Source of the DNA: Dipteronia dyeriana
Taxonomy: Eukaryota > Streptophyta > Magnoliopsida > Sapindales > Sapindaceae
Assembly (NCBI GenBank): GCA_032871835.1
Contig: CM065301.1
Coordinates: forward strand, 20,663,291 to 20,727,290
DNA: 64,000 bases
Direction: 5' to 3'
The position numbers and the translations under genes were made by a program. Positions 35,996 through 46,879 of the stretch are shown in pieces (the stretch's first letter is position 1; every line of letters starts with the position of its first letter). The notes beneath the pieces are model-generated. The model was not told where the DNA came from, ran no database searches, and saw only the letters and a list, made by a program, of their open reading frames with translations.

Positions 35996-38765
35996 TCATT
36001 CCACGGTCCCACCGTCTCTAGTAGGGCACGTCTGTCTGTTGTGACCAACAGTATGACATATACTACACTTGAGTCTGTATTCCTCAGAAATGACTTTGCT
36101 CGGATCTTCATCAGTAAAATCTGGGTTAGAACATCTCCTCGAATTATGCCCTGGTTGTCGACATTGCCTACAATTCTGTGTGGATGTTCTCTCCGAAGAC
36201 GAGATACGGCGTGAAGCCCTCGGGCAACCTGCTTGTCTCCCGGAGCTTGGATTCAAAACGACTCTCTCAGCGATGTCAGATGGCACAATCCAAGTGGAAG
36301 GATGTCCAACCGGCATAATAGGTACCCAGTACGCATCAATAAGTGTTTGTCGCTTGTAGTAGTCCGCACAAAGGGATGTGAAATCCATGTTTCGGTCCCT
36401 ATAAAAACATTGAAAACAATGATAAAATTGTATGATGTTTAAGTACTATTAACCGTACACAAAATTGTATGATGTATCTTGCGGCAGCGAGAGCGTGAGA
36501 ACATGGAAGAAGGTCCATTTGGAAATTGTTACATGTGCAGGTCTTCAGGGATAAGTCAACGGTCCACTGTTTTCCAGCCCGTTTCACTGAAAATATGTTC
36601 TAGTCAACTGGATTAACGGTCATAAAATTGCACTTTTCTACACGTTTCAGGATCACAATATGTGTTGCGTCGGCCAACTGATGACACATGGATTGTGCAG
36701 CCCTATGACTATCGAGAAACCAACGCTATAGCATATTCCTAATAAACTCTGCCAAAGTCAACATAGGCAGTTGCCGTGCAAATTTAAGGCATGAGTTTAT
36801 GCATTCTGCAGCATTTGTTATCATGACCCAATACCTTCTGTCGGGGCAATGAACACGGGACCACTTCTGTGGACCGGCATCAATTACATATTCATATACA
36901 TTCGGGTGCAAGTTACGTAACTCTTCCATGTGCCGGTTATATTGCAACTCGGTGTACGCTCGGGCTGCTTTATCCATTGTTACGGTAACATCCTTTCTAT
37001 GATATCTCTTCTTAATATTTTTATAAAAGTGCCAGCAACATATGGTATGGGTGGCATAAGGGAACACTTTAGAAATCCCTGCTTCAATGCTTGCATGTCG
37101 ATCATAAATAAAAACCAAATCATCTATATGGTCAAGGGCACCTTTCAAGCAATCCAAAAACCACTCCCATGATAGGTTGTTTTCCGAGTCACCTTACCCA
37201 AAAGCAATTGGATAAACCTGTTCATTCCCATATTGTGAAGTTACAACAAACATTGTGCCCCTGAATTTACCCTTTAAATGGGTACCATCAACGGCAATAA
37301 CTGGACGCATACACCTCTGGAATCCTCTGACTGAGGCACCCAACGACATGAAAAAGTATAGGAATTTACCATTTTCATCGCACTGTAAGTCAGTTATCGT
37401 TCCGGGATTTTGTTGTTCCAACATGTAACCGAATGATGGCAGCAGTTGGAAGCTTTCCTCATACGTTCCATAGGTGAGTGACAAAGCATAATCAAGGGCT
37501 TGATGTGCCTTACTGTACATTATTTGGATGCCATACATTATTTTCATGTCGGCGATTATGTCCTTCGGACGCATTAATCGACCATCTTGTTGCTGCAATC
37601 TAAGTGCAACCACTTCTCCAATTATGACTGCACTAACTTGTCGATGGCGGCGGTGAATCTCCTCCAACGGACAAGTGTGTTCGTTGATAAAACTACGTAC
37701 TTGAAAGTATGTCGCTTCATCTCTCCTAACCGCTCTTAACTTCCATGTACAGTTGTCTATCAAACAAACCAGATGTAATGTTGTCTTATTCGACCTTTTC
37801 ACCTTCCACTCGAAGTTGTGCCGCATTGTAAAATGGTCAGCCAATCTCTTCAAATCCCTTTTAGTAGGAAAGAAATGACCTTTATATATCATACTGGTAG
37901 GTTCATCTTCTACCCAGTTCCTGCTTCCATCCATACCAAACGAGTATGATTCTACTCCTAGAATAACCCAAGTTCTGGCATGCACAGAATCGGCTGGAGT
38001 TACATCAGGCCTGACCTCAGATGTCCCAACTATATCTACCGCAGTGGAACTACATCTGTGGACACGTCTTGCACGTCTTTATGTTTTGAACCGTTCTTCA
38101 TCTTCCTCATTGTTCGGTACATTATGTATCGGATGCAAATTTACCTCATTAGTCACCTCATGGATCGGTAGGTTATGAGGTAAATTGTTCCGCTCATTAT
38201 TCATGTCATCGTACATCTCATTGTATTGGTGGTTGTACTGCTCAGCGTTCAATTCAATTTGACAACCGAAATCATCGTCCAATTGAGCTCCAACTATATC
38301 ACCATGGTTGGCTACTTCCGGTGGGACACCACATAGGTTTTCCCTACCGTCAATCCCACTTCTTTCTATGAACAACTGGTTGCTTCCGCCTGAAGATCGA
38401 AATTGTTGGGTGTTATCATGAGGAGAGATTTCTTCACCGATGACACCTCATGTAGCCCTCTCAATTAAACTGACACATACTTGAGGGATTACCCTATCTT
38501 CCCCTAGCATAAACAAAATATCGTTGTCATTTCTTATAAATGTGCGACATGTGGTCCCGGGAACGATTGATATAGATTGTAGATCAGCAATGTATTTGTT
38601 CACATCGTACTTCACAACGGTTTGTACGATCGACACCAGCTCTTCGTAAGTCATATTTCTGGACACATACATTCCTTGGATATCGGAACCAAGAAACCTC
38701 TGACTTCCATCAGGTAATTGCTCCCATCAACTGTTGTAAGATATTACTAGTCTAACTCGATCCAT
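35996..38765 (-). pseudogene. MULE transposase with PB1-like, DDE, SWIM and zinc knuckles
   Basis: From the ATG at 38,765 down to about 36,450 a single frame is readable with no frameshift. Order: PB1-like N-terminus (WEQLPDGSQRFLGSDIQ, then MTYEELVSIVQTVVKYD), acidic linker, DNA-binding zinc region (FTMRHNFEWKV..CLIDNCTWKL..HTC), MULE catalytic domain (VIAVDGTHLKGKFRG; VFIYDRHASIEAGIS; NAAECINSC) and SWIM finger (CTCNNFQMDLLPCSHALAAA). A second exon (36,388-35,996) carries two zinc knuckles (CRQCRQPGHNSRRC; CSICHTVGHNRQTC). In-frame stops occur near 38,729 (TGA), 38,450 (TGA), 38,081 (TAA), 37,196 (TAA), 36,728 (TAG) and about 36,600 (TAG), so it is dead. The intron border near 36,400-36,450 is uncertain by a base. 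Confidence 0.85.
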
Positions 38766-38769
38766 TGTC

Positions 38770-39738
38770 CTGTGAAAATCATCATCACAATCAATTATTA
38801 ACAGATAAAAAAAAACTTTTACAATTACTAACAATTACAAAAAAATCAAATGGACCGAGTACTTTATATAAGGGATCGAGAACTTTTTCAAGGGTTCGAG
38901 AATAATTTACAAAGGATCGAGAACTTATAAAAAGGGTTCGATTCGAGAACTTTTATCCAGAATATTTGTCAAACTATCGAGAACTTTTTATAACGGTTCG
39001 AGAACTTTTAACAAGGGAACGAGAACTTTTTGTAACGGATCGAGAACATTTCAAACAGTTTGGGAACTTTTTAAAGGGATCGAGAATATTTGTTAAAAGA
39101 ACCAAGAACTTTTATCAATAGATCGACAACTTTCAACAATTCAACGGGGAGCTTTTTCTAAGGGATCGAGAACATTTCTAACGGTTCGAGAACTTTTTAA
39201 AGGAATCGAGACTATTTCTCAAATTATCGAGAACTTTTATCAAGGGATCGAGAACTTTTAACAAGGGAACGAGAACTTTTTCTAAGGGATAGATAATATT
39301 TTAAAGGGATCGAGAACATTTGTAACGGTTCGAGATCTTTTTAAAGGGATCGAGAACATTTGTAACGGTTCGAGATCTTTTTAAAGGGTTCGAGAACTTT
39401 TATAACTGTTTGAGAATTTTTCCTAAGGGATCGAGTACTTTTCCTAAGAAATCGATAACTTTTTCTAAGGGATCGAACATTTTTTGTCGAGCATTTTTTT
39501 AAATAATTGAGCTTTTTTCAAACTAAACAAGAGCTCGTTCCAATATAAACTAAGCCCGATTCATCTTAAAATTTTCTAGGTCACACAAGAAAAAAACATT
39601 CTATTGCAGAATCTGAAATGGATACATTGATATCGAGGAATGGATACATTGTAAACCCACACAGAAATGCATACAAAATATCTGAAATGCATAAAAGAAA
39701 TAAAAGAAATTTAAGTGAAGATCATAAATATTTGTTAC
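38770..39738 (-). other. leader intron of the MULE transposase gene
   Basis: On the reverse strand a donor (AGAAG|GTAACA) at 39,738 and an acceptor (TTCACAG|GACAATGG) at 38,770 frame an intron that ends four bases before the start codon. It contains the right repeat array, mirroring the Ulp1-like gene. Confidence 0.55.
38850..39530. repeat. right GATCGAGAA tandem array
   Basis: About two dozen degenerate units with core (G)GATCGAGAAC followed by TTTTT..AAGG, on the same strand as the left array although the TIRs are inverted. Relative to the transposase gene the units are therefore antisense. Confidence 0.85.
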
Positions 39739-39844
39739 CTTCTACTGTAGAATCTGGAGAGGGCCGAGACTCAAGTTTTTCAGACAACAACTTTTATGGG
39801 GAGATACCAATGAGTTCAGAGATGGGCTTTTAAAAAATTTAAGT

Positions 39845-39958
39845 TAATGGGTAATTTGGACAGTTCACCATAATAGGTGCCTTTTAAACTTAAGTTATTA
39901 AAATGGTGACATAATCACAACACACCTTAAAAAAGGTGATATATTTTATCATTTCCTC
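39845..39958. repeat. right terminal inverted repeat of the MULE
   Basis: Complement of the left TIR: TTTTAAACTTA at 39,882-39,892 and TGGTGACAT at 39,904-39,912, 46 bases from the end, versus 45 on the left. Confidence 0.8.
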
Positions 39959-39968
39959 TTAGTATGTA
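39959..39968. repeat. right target-site duplication of the MULE
   Basis: TTAGTATGTA, partner of 32,739-32,748. Confidence 0.8.
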
Positions 39969-41861
39969 TATATATATATATTATGTCTTACTATCAAAAT
40001 TCAGACAATTTTAGTGTTGGATTTATTAAATTAATAATTTTTATCTATTTATATTTTTTATGGAGTTCGCAGCTAGTTTGTTTAGTAATAGATGCCCACA
40101 AATATAAAGGTCAAATAGCCACATAAATCGATAAGTTGGATGAATGGTAAACTCAACATTTGATAGATGTCTTCCTGATAAGGCCATTTAATGAAGATAT
40201 TTTTCTAGCCGAACAGAAAGACGGAGAATTAACTAAAAGAGTACGATAAAGGACATTGTTTGGGTACTGACCGATCAATATCAAAATATACTGACTAATC
40301 AATAGTCGGTTACTACGTAATCCAAAGTAAGGGAAAAATGGTAAAAAATTAAATAGTTTTTGTCACGTGACAACACCCAATTGGGGGGTCAGTATAGCTA
40401 GGTACTGACGATACCAAGCTTTTTCCCACGATAAATGCTCAAATCGCTTATTTATGGGAGCTGTGAAGGGAATAGTAATACCAGAAGATAACAACGTTAA
40501 CATTCTCATAACAATTAAGTTTGATATTGAATGTTTGCATTAAATATGCATCAACAAAGAAAAAAGAACCCGAGACAAGGTAACTATAAGCTCTTTATTA
40601 CCCCCAAATAAATATGGGAGTTATAGCCTCATATAAATATAAAAAATCATTCAACTAGGTACATAAATTTTGACTAGACGAAACTCTATCAAATTTTACT
40701 TCATAAGACACTTCCAAATTGTTTTACTAATTCGACTGTAGACTGTAAATAATGGTCAAAAGCTGACGTTCCTAACGGTTTTTGTTTTTGTTTTGAAGGT
40801 AGCTCAATTAAATACAGCAGAAGGCGACATGTCCCATTTCTCACAAAAAAAAAACTATTTTTCTTTTTTAATAGTGAGTATGGTGATCATGTGAATTTGT
40901 TGACAACGGATTTTTTTCAAATTAGTTTTATGAATTATGATTATGAACTTGGATTTTATTTGAGTGTAATGAATTTTATTTGTTTGGATTTTATCAGCAT
41001 TTGTATTGGTATTATTTTTACATGTTATAACTTATAAGTATATGTAATTTTTAATTAAACAGAGAAAACAACAAAGATTTTGGATTAGAAAAATGAGAGA
41101 AATGGAGAAAACAGGGAATAAAGGATGGGGAAGGTTTGGGAAATAGGGATGGGGACGGGGGATCAATATCCATCCCCATTTCCCCAATACCCATCTCTAA
41201 ATACATTTCGTTCTTCGAAGTCGGAATCATGCCTAGACTTGACTGTTGACCACCTTACGTTTCACGAAGATCCAATTTTTGTTCCACATGAAATGCTGAC
41301 CAGTGGTCACGCTGTTAACCACATTTTTCTATCAACAATTTGGTGTAGGGTGGGTATTTTCGGGTTGAGTTGAATTTTTTTCAATTTAATCATATATCGA
41401 GTTGGAAAAATTTAACACAACCCAACACAACTCAATATTTGTCAGGTTGGATCGGGTCGGATTGGTCTAGTTGCTTCCATTAAATTAATCTGTTCCAATT
41501 TCACAATATTTTTTTTTTTACCTTACCACAAAATAGAATGTCAGATTTTTTTTATAAAATGGAATATCAATGGAGAAATATATGGTATACATAAAGTCAT
41601 AAACTTTCTCAAAAAGATTTCAAAACAAAACTTTTTATTTTGTTGCTTGCAGAAATTCTACCAATAATAGAAAATAATAGTAGGATTGTTTGTTATTTGA
41701 ATTGAATTTTGAATCAATTTAAAATTACCAATATGCAATGTGAGATTGTCTCAATCCCATGCCGGCTCTTTTACAAAACAAAGCACATATAAACAATAAT
41801 AGAAAAATCAATCAAATAAATATATATATCAAAATATTTTTTTTAAAAAAGCATATAAACA
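39969..41861. other. intergenic sequence
   Basis: AT-rich. A G-rich/C-rich snap-back (GGGGATGGG... and CATCCCCATTTCCCC) lies at about 41,125-41,195, and a GGGTTGAGTTGAA motif pair at about 41,360-41,420; both resemble termini of small non-autonomous hAT elements, but no complete element could be framed. No gene is supported. Confidence 0.45.
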
Positions 41862-42244
41862 TTAACACTATGTTTGGATTGATGGAATAAGAGATAAATG
41901 AAAGGAAAGGTAAATGAGAAAAAGAAAGGATAAAAAAGAAAATGTTTTTAATGATTGTTGTTTGGACGATTATAAATATAAAACAAAGAAAATGAAATCA
42001 ATGTTATTTGGTGGGAAGAGTAAATGAAATCATTTTATTCTATTTACGAAAATATCATTCTTTTAACAATATGAATACCCACTATTAAGATATTGAAAAA
42101 ATCATTAATTATGGATTCATTTATCTCTTTTTCCTCCAAAATTTGGAAGGAAACCAAATTGGGTGAAACAAAAAAATTATTCCCTCATTTTCCTTCCATT
42201 TCCTTTCCTTTATCTCTTATTTAACAATCCAAACAGGATATTAA
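41862..42244. mobile_element. Tourist/Harbinger-like MITE
   Basis: The element is 41,866-42,240 (375 bp), flanked by TTAA on both sides, which would contain a TAA target duplication. Termini CACTATGTTTGGATTG (left) and TATCCTGTTTGGATTG (complement of the right end) match over TGTTTGGATTG and continue with AATAAGAGATAAA.GAAAGGAAA. No coding sequence. Confidence 0.65.
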
Positions 42245-42409
42245 AAATCTATCTAAATCCTTCTATAGTCATGTTCCATCAAACCAAACACATTGTAATC
42301 CAAAAATCAACCAAACAATCATTTATCATAATAAATTATTTTAAAAAGCATATAAACGCTAAGCGAATGCAAAAAAAATCAACCAAACAATCATTGATCA
42401 AGAACTCAC

Positions 42410-42524
42410 CGATGAATCTCTTGATGAAGAAGGATTGCTGCAGCGGTAGCGATGTTGTCGTTTTAGGGGTCCCAATGTGAAGTTGGCGAAGAGGATTAAT
42501 GAGGCCTCTGGATAACGGCGACAT
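42410..42524 (-). pseudogene. orphan first exon, possible mitochondrial targeting peptide
   Basis: The ATG at 42,524 opens 38 codons (MSPLSRGLINPLRQLHIGTP...) rich in Arg, Ser and Leu with few acids, like a mitochondrial presequence, ending at a strong donor (ATCG|GTGAGT) at 42,409. Base composition is much less AT-rich than the surroundings. No following exon was found on the reverse strand before the MITE or beyond it. It may be a captured or truncated gene fragment, or the first exon of a gene with a far downstream exon I failed to see. Confidence 0.45.
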
Positions 42525-43404
42525 AGCTTAAAGAAGGGTTTTGAGTTCAGAGGTTTGGCAAGAAAGTGGATTCACAATGCCTTTCATGGAAGAAGAGCAA
42601 CGTTGGCTAAGGCAAAATGAAATCAGTTAGCAATATAAGAGCAGAGATGAGAAAACAGGGGCGTACCCAGGAATTATTGCTATGGTGGGCTGAAACAAAA
42701 CAACACAATATATATATATATAAACAACATCTCAGGTACATACCCCTGATATAATCATATATACAAACTTGATTTATAGTCATTAGATCAATCTTGTGGT
42801 TACGATAAAAACAATATTAAATTGTCATTTCTCTCTGCTCTCTCCTGTCTGCTCCATATCTCATGCAAAATTAATCAATTTATTTCACCTACACACCTTC
42901 TCTCCTCTCTCCTCTCTCCTCTCTCCTCTATCTTCTTGTCTCACCTGACACACATTCTCTCCTCTTTACACAAACTTTACATTTTCTCACTCGGATAAAC
43001 TTCTCTTTTGGAACTCTTTCTCTCTTTTGGAACATGTCTTAAATCTCAAATCTTCTATTTTTCTTAAATTTGTTTTTGTTAAGAGTTAAATAAACAAAAT
43101 ACTAATTTAATATTTTGTTAGTCTTATTAGTTCAAAACCAGACAATTTTTTTAATTCAATTTTAAAACTTTAGTCAGCTAAAAAATGAATAAAAGAAAAA
43201 TCATTGCATTTGAAGATATTAAAAAATACATCTCACTTGTGGCATCAATGCCTTTTTAAAAAAAAAAAAAAATTGGTTGATGTTATTGTAATTTATTTAA
43301 GAGTTGATCATCTTTATGTTGGATTTTAACTAAGTGATGTAATTTTTTTTTAAATCTAATCATATAATTTGGAAGTGAAAGTTAACAATAATCTCATACT
43401 ATAA
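42525..43404. other. intergenic with repeat remnants
   Basis: It holds a copy of a transposon-like terminus (GGCGTACCCAGGAATT, about 42,662), a (TA)n, a half-copy of the 1,753-1,906 MITE, and a CTCCT tandem (about 42,899-42,930). No gene. Confidence 0.45.
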
Positions 43405-43654
43405 TGTTGGAAAAGGGTTGACCAAATCCCTATAAATCTTTTCAAGAGAATTTTAAGGAATCAAATCCTAGATGTTTTTTTGTAAATAGACTTCATCATT
43501 ATAATTAGCTAGATATTAGTGATATGTTAGAAATTAGGATATATAATTAACTATGATTAGTCTTAGAAAGTAGCTAACTAGTATTCTTTTTAAACAGAGG
43601 ATGTAATAGTCAGAATTAATAAATAAAAAATATATTTCTTTCCTCAAACTTTTA
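43405..43654 (+). repeat. 5' LTR of the Copia element
   Basis: Begins TGTTGGAAAAGGGTTGACC, ends CCTCAAACTTTTA, and aligns along its length with 50,395-50,642 with scattered substitutions. A primer-binding-like sequence, TAGTATCATAGTCTGG, follows directly; it is a decayed form of the usual tRNA-Met complement TGGTATCAGAG. Confidence 0.85.
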
Positions 43655-43752
43655 TAGTATCATAGTCTGGTTCAAACTCTAAGAACTAGGCGGCCAAATT
43701 CATTCCTAAAGATCTAAGGACTCTTTCTTTGTTTTTTTTTTTGTCCACAAAC

Positions 43753-44394
43753 ATGTCAGAATCTACCTCTCCGACTCTCACTGAAAATCATTATGGTATT
43801 CCACCACCCTTAAATCACCATTCAATTCGAATCACTAATATGCAACTGAATTGAGACAATTTCCTTCGTTGGTCACTCACCGTATGAATGTATATACATA
43901 GGCGTATGAAGATTGGCTATCTAAATGTCAACAAAACAGACCCTAAAAAACCATTGCACAACATGCGACTTAGGGATGCTGAAAATTTGATGGTTATGGC
44001 TTGGCTGGTCAACCCTATAGAAGAGGACATCAGTACAAAATATATTGGCTACTCTACAGCCTAGAATATGTGGGATAATCTCACTCAGATGTATTCAGAT
44101 TTGAGAAATCAATCCTAGATTTATGAGCTGCAACTCAAACTCGGAGATACAAAACAAGGATCAAACACAACCACCAAGTATTTTACTGGGCTGAAGAGTT
44201 GTGGTAGGACATAGATATGTTCAATGAATACATGTGGAAAGATCCATGAGATTGAGCTCATTATAAAAGGTTAGTTGACAACAACAGAGTATTCAGATTT
44301 CTTACTGGTCTGAATAATGAATTTGATGATGTTAAGGGAAGATTTATTAAGAGACTACCACTCTCATCTCTCAATGAAATGTTTGTAGAAGTTT
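43753..44394 (+). pseudogene. Copia gag remnant
   Basis: The start MSESTSPTLTENHYGIPPPL, then RITNMQLN.DNFLRWS, KIGYL, ENLMVMAWLVNPIEEDIS, ELQLKLGDTKQGSN and FLTGLNNEFDDVKGR are recognisable Copia gag blocks. Several in-frame stops (for example after NMQLN and after SLTV) break it. Confidence 0.75.
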
Positions 44395-44534
44395 GAAGAA
44401 AGAAAGTAGAAAGAAAGTAGAATAAGGGTAAAGCTGGGTAACAATAGGGGTCATCAAATCATGTTGAGACAACTCCCCTAGTCTCACAGGAGGCCTAAGT
44501 GTATAAGGCCCTACATTTGGAAACTTAAGGATAA

Positions 44535-45770
44535 GGTCAAGGTCCGGGGTTACCATTGTCACCGACCACACCACACTAAAAAAACTTATTGGAAACTCGA
44601 TGGCAAGCTGGTCAATTGGAAGCCCATAGACTAGCCTTATACTCCTCTCCTAATGCAAACACAGCAGATCATGTTCATCTTAGTCAAGAGCATGTGGACC
44701 AACTCTTCAAATTGGTCAAAAACAGTTATGGTGCCAATGCCTTAATCCCTAGTGGTTTTCTTGCCCAAACATGTAACTTTCCTAGTACCTTCTTGAGTCA
44801 TCTTATCTCTACACCACAGATCATTGATTCATATGCATCGGACCATATGACTTGTGTCTCATCTTTATTTCACACATACTCACCTTGTTATGGAAATCAG
44901 AAAGTTAGAATTGCAGATGGGAGTTTATCTTCTATCACTGAAAAAGGTTCAATTTCAATTTTAGATACTATCACTTTAAAATCTATCCTACATGTCCCTA
45001 ATCTCTCTTGTAATCTTTTATCTGTTAGTAAATTATCCATAGATTCTACAAGCTATGATTTTCTTCCCTACACATTCTGAATTTCAAGACATGACTTTGA
45101 GAACGACGACTGTCAGTGCAAAGATGGAGGATGAGCTCTATTGCCTTAAGGAATATCCGAATAAGCCAGCTTTAGGTTTGTATTGTGATTTCGGTTATCT
45201 TCCTATAAGAGAGCAGATAATGATAAGGTGTTTTAGATTATGACATCCTAGTTTTGCGTATTTAAAACATATATTTCCTAGTTTATTTAAAAGACAATCT
45301 AATCAACGGTCACAATTTCATTATGATGTGTGTTGTTTTTCTATGAGCAAATAGCAATCCTATGCTTCAAAATCCTATAGGACATCCAAACACTTATATT
45401 TAATACATAGTGATGTCTGTGGGCCTTCTAAAGTCTCTACCCTAACCGGAAAAATGATGGTTTGTGACTTTTATTGATGTTCACACAAGATTGAGTTGGA
45501 TTTACTTAATGGATTCCAAAATTGAAGTTGGAAAATTATTAAAAGATTTTTATAATCTGATTGAAAATCAATTTTAAACTAGAGTAAGAATTCTACGTAC
45601 TGAAAATAGGAAAGAATATTTTAACCAGTATCTTGGTAAATTTTTAACTAGTAAAGGAATCCAACACCAATCCACTTATCGTAATACACCCCAATTAAAT
45701 GGGGTTGCGGAGTGGAAAATAGTCACCTTCTAGAAGTTAGTCGGACCCTCATGCTCTCCATGAATATTCC
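44535..45770 (+). pseudogene. Copia protease and integrase remnant
   Basis: A degenerate zinc knuckle (CHRPHHTKKTYWKLDGK) precedes a protease whose active site reads IIDSYASDHMT, where family members have DSGASDH. LHVPNLSCNLLSVSKL follows. The integrase core is recognisable by HSDVCGPSKVSTLTGK and STYRNTPQLNGVAEW, but stops and frameshifts are frequent. Confidence 0.75.
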
Positions 45771-46879
45771 TAAATATTTATGGAATATTCATGGGGAGAG
45801 GTTGTCATACCGGTCGCTTATTTAATTAATAGGGTGACATCACGTGTGTTAAATCATAACACTTCTTTGAATTGTCTTAAGACAATTTTTTCCTGATAGT
45901 AAATTGTTTTCTAACCTACCCGTTAAATTTTTTGGATGCACAATGTTTGTCCATATACCGGACTTATTTCGGTCAAAACTTGATGCTAAGGTAGAAAAAA
46001 TGTGTGTTTATTGGATATGCTCCTAATAAAAAGGAGTACAAATGCCTTAATCTTGTTACAAAAAAAAAAAAATCATGTGAGCATGGATGTGTCTTTTGTT
46101 GAAAAAAAAAACCTTTTTTTTACTAAACCTCATCTTCAGGGGAGAGTCCAAACAAAGAAAGATGAGTTTGATTTTTTTTAGGAAACTAACAGTTCAATTT
46201 TACCAAACTTATATTTTCCTAGGGAGTTTGTTTTTAAAAAGGAAACAAAGGTTAACAATGAACAAATAGGAACTATTTTATTGTCAAATCTTATCGCTTC
46301 TAATTCAGGGGGAGAAACATTACAGGTTGGATAATTATCCTACAAAAAAATTGCATGTTTATACCAGAAGGAAGCCACAAAGTAATAGGGAACAACATCC
46401 TCGGGGTACAAGACCAACTGTCATCCCCAATACTTGGCCCTAAACCGGATGTCACATGACCAGGTAACACTTCTGTAAATGACATACCTCATACTTTTGG
46501 CCCTATTGAACAACCTACCAACGGAGGATTAGTTGATACTGATCTAGACATTCCCATAGCCATTAGAAAAGGCATCCAATCACGCACCTCACATCCTATA
46601 GCCAAATATCTATCTTAATATAGGCTTTCTGGTGAATATAAAGCCTTCATAATAAAAATCTACCACTAATTCATTCCTAGAAACATACAATAGGCACCAG
46701 GACACCCAAACTGGAAATTGGCAATTAAGAGGAGATGAATACCCTAATTAAAAACAAACCTGGAAGATTGTTGACCTACAAAAATGAAAAAAAAAATAGT
46801 GGGGTATAAGTGAGTTTTCACGGATAAGTGCAGTGTTGATGGATATATAGTAAGATATAAAGCTTGACTTGTAGCCAAG

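Larger units (their letters stand above)
32749..39958. mobile_element. complete Kaonashi-type MULE (KI-MULE) with Ulp1-like cargo
   Basis: A 7,210-bp unit bounded by imperfect TIRs and a 10-bp target duplication. It carries two convergent genes: a Ulp1-like peptidase gene on + (34,229-35,733) and a MULE transposase on - (38,765-35,996). Each is preceded by a leader intron full of GATCGAGAA repeats. Family knowledge: Kaonashi-like MULEs in Arabidopsis, and related elements in other dicots, carry Ulp1-like genes with a DUF1985 domain. Both genes here are damaged, so this copy is not autonomous. Confidence 0.9.
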
